Program-made: the position numbers and the translations under genes
DNA from: JAOUEE01 sp051011595
Lineage (GTDB): Bacteria; Actinomycetota; Acidimicrobiia; Acidimicrobiales; SHLQ01
Assembly: GCA_051011595.1 (NCBI GenBank)
Contig: JBPCTQ010000090.1
Span: 1-10,039 of the forward strand
Length of the DNA stretch: 10,039 bases
Reading direction: 5' to 3'
The notes under the pieces: generated by a model
Told to the model about the DNA's origin: nothing
Seen by the model: the letters and a program-made list of their open reading frames with translations, nothing else
The model's database searches: none
Part shown: piece by piece, positions 6,590 to 10,039 of the stretch
Position numbering within the stretch: position 1 is the stretch's first letter
How the letters are laid out: the number at the start of each line of letters is the position of its first letter

Positions 6590-8206
6590 CAGTCCGAGCC
6601 GCTCGAAGTGTTCGTTCGGGGCCTCGACCTCGGTCAGGGCGTGGCGCAACAGGGCTTCGTAGTCGTCGGCTCGGGCCGAGTCGACCAGGTCTTCGCTCTC
6701 GAGCCAGTCGTCGGCGTCGAAGAGACGATTGCGGGCGTCGTCGCCACCGAATGACAAGAACGGGTGTTTGGCCGCGTCGTCGGCGCCGAAGGGCTGACGA
6801 ATGACCGGGATGTCGGAGCCGGGCATCGTGTCGAGCCAGGCCCGGTCGTCGGGTTTGGGCAGACCCATCCGGGGCAGCGCGTGAATGGGCATGGTCGACC
6901 ACCGATTCGACCAGATCGACAAGGGAGTGCGGCCGTGGGGCATACCCCGGGTGTAGGTGCCCTGCTGATCGACGATGTTGAGTTCACGACCGAAGTACCC
7001 CTGGAGCACGTAGTCGCGAATCGATGACTGCGACCCGTCGATGAGGGGGCGGAGCGAATGCCCGTGGGTGCGATGCGGCACGTCGGCATCGAACACGTCG
7101 GCGATGGTGGCGTGGATGTCGACGGTGGTGGTGAGTGCGTCGCATTCGCCGGCGGGAGCACCGGGCCAGGCCACCAACAGCGGGATATGGCCGAGCACAG
7201 CCCCCACCGGACGCCCGGGTTTGCCGAAGGCGCCGCCGTATTCGCCCAGATAGTGACCGTGGTCGGTGCACAGGATGACCGCAGTGTCGTCCCACAGGTC
7301 GTGGGCATCGAGCCGGTCGAGCACCCGCCCCAACCAGTGGTCGATCATGGAGAGTTTGGCGCCGTAGTTGGCCCGCACCTGCTGAGCCTGGGCTTCGGTG
7401 AGGGCCCCGGACCCGACGGCGTCGGTGGTGTACGGGGGCCAGATCAACAGGTCGTCGTCACGTTGGTCGTGGTAGCGGAACGTCCACGGTTCGGGAGTGT
7501 CGAAGGGTTCGTGGGGATCGAACTCGTCGACGAACAGGAAGAACCGATCGTGCTGGCCGGCATTGTCGTCGAGCCACTGCGCCGTGGCCGCCATCGTCTT
7601 GGGACCGGGGAAGTCGGCCTCTTCACGGAAGTAGGTGCGGGAGTTGTCGTAGGCCCGCTTGATCCAGCCGGTGGCGGCCGGCAGCGCCGGGGTGCCCACC
7701 CAGGAGGGATCGGGCCGCAGCTTCCACGGATCGCCTTCGTGACCGCGCACGTAGTCCCAGGCGCTGAAGTCGGCGTGGTAGTTCTCGCCGCCCGTCTCGA
7801 AGAGATGCGGGTGGTCGGAGATGAGCTGACTGGTGATGCCCATCATGCGCAACTCGAGGCAGATGTTCTCCTCCCAGAGCTCGATCGACCCCCACGGCCG
7901 CCACAGCACATCCCACGCACCGCACAACAGGTCGTGGCGAGCCGGCATACACGGCAGCGATGCCGATTGGTGGCGGGTGAACCGCATCGAGCGGTCGGCC
8001 AGCCGATCGAGGTTGGGGGTGTCGAACTCGTCGCCGCCGTAGCTGCCCAGCATGTGCCGGTTGAGGCTGTCGAGCAGCAACACGATGACGTTGCGGGGGC
8101 CCGATCCTTCGACGTAGGGAACGGGCTCGGGAAACTGCACACCGGCGAGCATCCGGGAAGGCGCAGCATCGGCAGGCGGTTCGTCAACAGCGTTGTCATC
8201 GGCCAT
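6584..8206 (-). CDS. Type I sulfatase (formylglycine-dependent, alkaline phosphatase superfamily)
   Basis: The 540-residue enzyme should hydrolyse a sulfate ester. The signature CMPARHDLLCG (86-96) matches C-x-P-x-R-x5-G: Cys86 would be oxidised to formylglycine by a formylglycine-generating enzyme encoded elsewhere, with Arg90 stabilising it. Other matches are Asp46 in LLLDSLNRHMLG, FDPHEPFD (229-236, His232) and TDHGHYLGEYG (314-324, metal ligands Asp315/His316), plus the C-terminal NRLFDADDW segment. The position after the cysteine motif and the DPHEPF motif resemble actinobacterial sulfatases, but the substrate cannot be told; a phosphonate or phosphodiester activity is possible in this superfamily. 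There is no signal peptide, so it is probably cytoplasmic. The open frame extends upstream to 8749, but that part is antisense to the sulfotransferase. The ATG at 8206 lacks a Shine-Dalgarno site. Confidence 0.9.
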   Translation of the reverse strand: MADDNAVDEPPADAAPSRMLAGVQFPEPVPYVEGSGPRNVIVLLLDSLNRHMLGSYGGDEFDTPNLDRLADRSMRFTRHQSASLPCMPARHDLLCGAWDVLWRPWGSIELWEENICLELRMMGITSQLISDHPHLFETGGENYHADFSAWDYVRGHEGDPWKLRPDPSWVGTPALPAATGWIKRAYDNSRTYFREEADFPGPKTMAATAQWLDDNAGQHDRFFLFVDEFDPHEPFDTPEPWTFRYHDQRDDDLLIWPPYTTDAVGSGALTEAQAQQVRANYGAKLSMIDHWLGRVLDRLDAHDLWDDTAVILCTDHGHYLGEYGGAFGKPGRPVGAVLGHIPLLVAWPGAPAGECDALTTTVDIHATIADVFDADVPHRTHGHSLRPLIDGSQSSIRDYVLQGYFGRELNIVDQQGTYTRGMPHGRTPLSIWSNRWSTMPIHALPRMGLPKPDDRAWLDTMPGSDIPVIRQPFGADDAAKHPFLSFGGDDARNRLFDADDWLESEDLVDSARADDYEALLRHALTEVEAPNEHFERLGLA

Positions 8207-8213
8207 GGCGACG

Positions 8214-8219
8214 ACGGTA
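8214..8219 (-). promoter_or_regulatory. Possible -10 box for a leaderless sulfatase transcript
   Basis: The minus strand has TACCGT (TAnnnT) ending exactly 7 bases before the sulfatase ATG at 8206. That is the spacing expected if transcription starts on the A of the start codon, as in the leaderless mRNAs common in actinobacteria, and it would explain the missing Shine-Dalgarno site. No -35 element is evident. A single hexamer match is weak evidence. Confidence 0.33.
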
Positions 8220-8236
8220 GTGGGCTTGACGGCCCC

Positions 8237-8240
8237 GAGG
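8237..8240 (+). promoter_or_regulatory. Ribosome binding site fixing the sulfotransferase start
   Basis: GAGG (within GAGGGGG) lies 8 bases before the GTG at 8249 but 23 bases before the in-frame ATG at 8264. The GTG is therefore the better start, adding five residues (VSSQA) to the product. I see no clear promoter on this strand in the 42-base gap, so it would have to lie inside the 5' end of the sulfatase gene. Confidence 0.5.
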
Positions 8241-8248
8241 GGGCTGGT

Positions 8249-9004
8249 GTGTCCTCGCAAGCGATGCCCGACGACACGCCCGATCCGGTCTTCTTCTTCA
8301 TCCACGTGATGAAGACGGCGGGCGGCTCGTTCCGCAATCAGCTGCTGAGCACCTTCGGCCGCCACGCCAGCTACCCCGACTGGTCGCTCGATGCCGGTAT
8401 GGCCAATGTCGAGCTGGCCACCCTCGACGCCGTCGACGACGATCGTTTCGGCGGCCTGCGGGCGTTCTCGGGCCACTTTCCCTATCTGGCCAGCACGCGG
8501 GTCGAGCAACGGCTGGGCCGACCGGTGACTCGGCTCACCATCTTGCGCCATCCCGTCGACCGAACGGTCTCGCTGCTGGGCGACATGCGCCACTGGAACG
8601 ACGACACCCGGGGACGATCGGTGGAGCAGCTGTACGACGACCCGATGCTCAACGCCATGTTCGTGGCCGATCACCAGACCAAGATCTTCGCCCTCACCGA
8701 AGCCGACGATCCGCCCAACTACATGCACGGTCTCACCATCGACGACCACCGGCTGGCCCTGGCCCAGGAGCGGCTGGCCACCGTCGACGTGGTGGGCTTA
8801 CGGGAGGACTACAACCGCTTCGTGGCCGAGGTGCGCAGCCGGTACCAGTGGTCGACGGCCGACTTCCCCGACCGCCACCTCGCCCGCGGCGAGACGTTCG
8901 AGGTCAGCCAAGCCTTCCGCGACCGCATCGCCGAGGACAACCGCCACGACATGGCGTTCTACGACTACGCGGTGCAGCTGGTGACTGAGCGTTCAGCCAC
9001 CTGA
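8249..9004 (+). CDS. PAPS-dependent sulfotransferase (Sulfotransfer_2-like)
   Basis: The 251-residue product should transfer sulfate from PAPS to a hydroxyl or amine acceptor. Near the N-terminus FFFIHVMKTAGGSFRN (15-30) is the 5'-phosphosulfate loop, the counterpart of HxPKTAGTS in carbohydrate sulfotransferases, with Lys22 as the expected catalytic lysine. ILRHPVDRTVSLL (98-110) is the 3'-phosphate site, with Arg100 and Ser108 in the usual places. These features place it near the heparan 2-O / chondroitin sulfotransferase fold. It has no signal peptide or membrane helix, unlike Golgi relatives, so it is a soluble enzyme. It is divergent from the sulfatase with 42 bases between starts. The acceptor is unknown: glycan, lipid or small molecule are all possible. 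The frame is open far upstream, but that part is antisense to the sulfatase. The ATG at 8264 is the alternative start. Confidence 0.87.
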   Translation: MSSQAMPDDTPDPVFFFIHVMKTAGGSFRNQLLSTFGRHASYPDWSLDAGMANVELATLDAVDDDRFGGLRAFSGHFPYLASTRVEQRLGRPVTRLTILRHPVDRTVSLLGDMRHWNDDTRGRSVEQLYDDPMLNAMFVADHQTKIFALTEADDPPNYMHGLTIDDHRLALAQERLATVDVVGLREDYNRFVAEVRSRYQWSTADFPDRHLARGETFEVSQAFRDRIAEDNRHDMAFYDYAVQLVTERSAT

Positions 9005-9011
9005 GCCCGAA

Positions 9012-9224
9012 CGAACAGAGAGTCCGCAGGCGGGTCGAGGAGCGTCAGCGACGGATCCCGCCCCGCGGCGAAATCCCGCGAGCGATCGAACGGAATAGTC
9101 CGCAGGCGGGTCGAGGAGCGTCAGCGACGGATCCCGCCCGCGGCGAAGGCCCGCGAGCGACCGAACAGAGAGTCCGCAGGACGATCGAGGAGCGCCAGCG
9201 ACGAATTCGTCCCCGCGGCGTAAA

Positions 9225-9226
<2 letters not shown>
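9012..9226. repeat. Three-unit 75-bp tandem palindromic repeat between convergent genes
   Basis: Units begin at 9012, 9087 and 9162 (period exactly 75); the third is cut short and its last recognisable bases run into the ahcY stop codon. Each has the conserved core AGTCCGCAGG, then a 6-bp stem with a 22-base loop that is 20/22 identical between units 1 and 3 (TCGAGGAGCG(T/C)CAGCGACG...). A second hairpin, CGCGG/CCGCG, is present in units 1 and 2 (9064-9080 and 9139-9155). The first stem is GGCGGG/CCCGCC in units 1 and 2 (9029-9034 with 9057-9062; 9105-9110 with 9133-9138) but GGACGA/TCGTCC in unit 3 (9179-9184 with 9207-9212), so three of six pairs changed on both sides and still pair. This resembles a REP-like intergenic palindromic element. 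It could act as a bidirectional terminator or 3'-end stabiliser, but there is no U-tract. Confidence 0.85.

Positions 9227-10039
<813 letters not shown>

Noticed and set aside
6537..6902. Small minus-strand gene overlapping the sulfatase end
   Set aside because: It is an out-of-frame reading of the sulfatase C-terminus, Arg-rich and without motifs.
8193..8223. Sigma70-type promoter for the sulfotransferase (TTGTCA / TAGTGG)
   Set aside because: The -35-like hexamer is good, but the spacer is 19 bases and the -10 is poor, so I did not annotate it.
7058..8248. Sulfotransferase fused to a long upstream domain
   Set aside because: The open frame upstream of 8249 is antisense to the sulfatase and shows no recognisable domain. 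A Shine-Dalgarno at 8237-8240 marks the real start.
8207..8749. N-terminal extension of the sulfatase by 181 codons
   Set aside because: This stretch is antisense to the sulfotransferase, which has intact PAPS-binding motifs. Sulfatase similarity begins only after the ATG at 8206.

Overview
The window is GC-rich, tightly packed DNA from what looks like a high-GC actinobacterium. The order comF - secA - prfB - ftsE - ftsX, several GTG starts, almost exclusive use of TGA stops and GC-rich codons fit Actinomycetota. A class Acidimicrobiia relative is my best guess, but this is inference from gene order and protein flavour, not a database result. Eight protein genes are supported: six complete on the evidence here, and two cut by the window edges.

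Region 1 (1-6433, all on the minus strand, read from right to left) is a housekeeping cluster. It contains a ComF-family phosphoribosyltransferase, then SecA (the preprotein translocase motor) 14 bases later, then peptide chain release factor 2 (prfB) 12 bases after SecA. A 119-base gap with a possible promoter follows, then FtsE and FtsX (the ABC-type divisome complex) joined by an ATGA overlap. Last comes the 5' end of a secreted protein with a signal peptide and a Pro/Thr/Gln heptad-repeat linker. FtsEX controls peptidoglycan hydrolases from across the membrane, so the secreted product next to ftsX is a reasonable candidate partner, but its catalytic part lies outside the window.

Region 2 (6434-9004) holds two divergent genes with opposite chemistry: a type I (formylglycine) sulfatase on the minus strand and a PAPS-dependent sulfotransferase on the plus strand. 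Their starts are only 42 bases apart. Neither has a signal peptide. A short imperfect tandem duplication follows the sulfatase stop.

Region 3 (9005-10039) is a 220-base convergent gap almost filled by about three 75-base tandem repeats. A 6-bp stem in the repeat is preserved by compensating base changes between copies. The gap is followed by the C-terminal half of S-adenosylhomocysteine hydrolase (ahcY, minus strand), whose 5' end lies beyond the window.

Most of the window is ordinary core genome. The points most worth checking are the covarying repeat hairpins before ahcY, the sulfatase/sulfotransferase pair, and the secreted proline-rich protein next to FtsX. I see no RNA genes, CRISPR arrays, insertion sequences or prophage parts.
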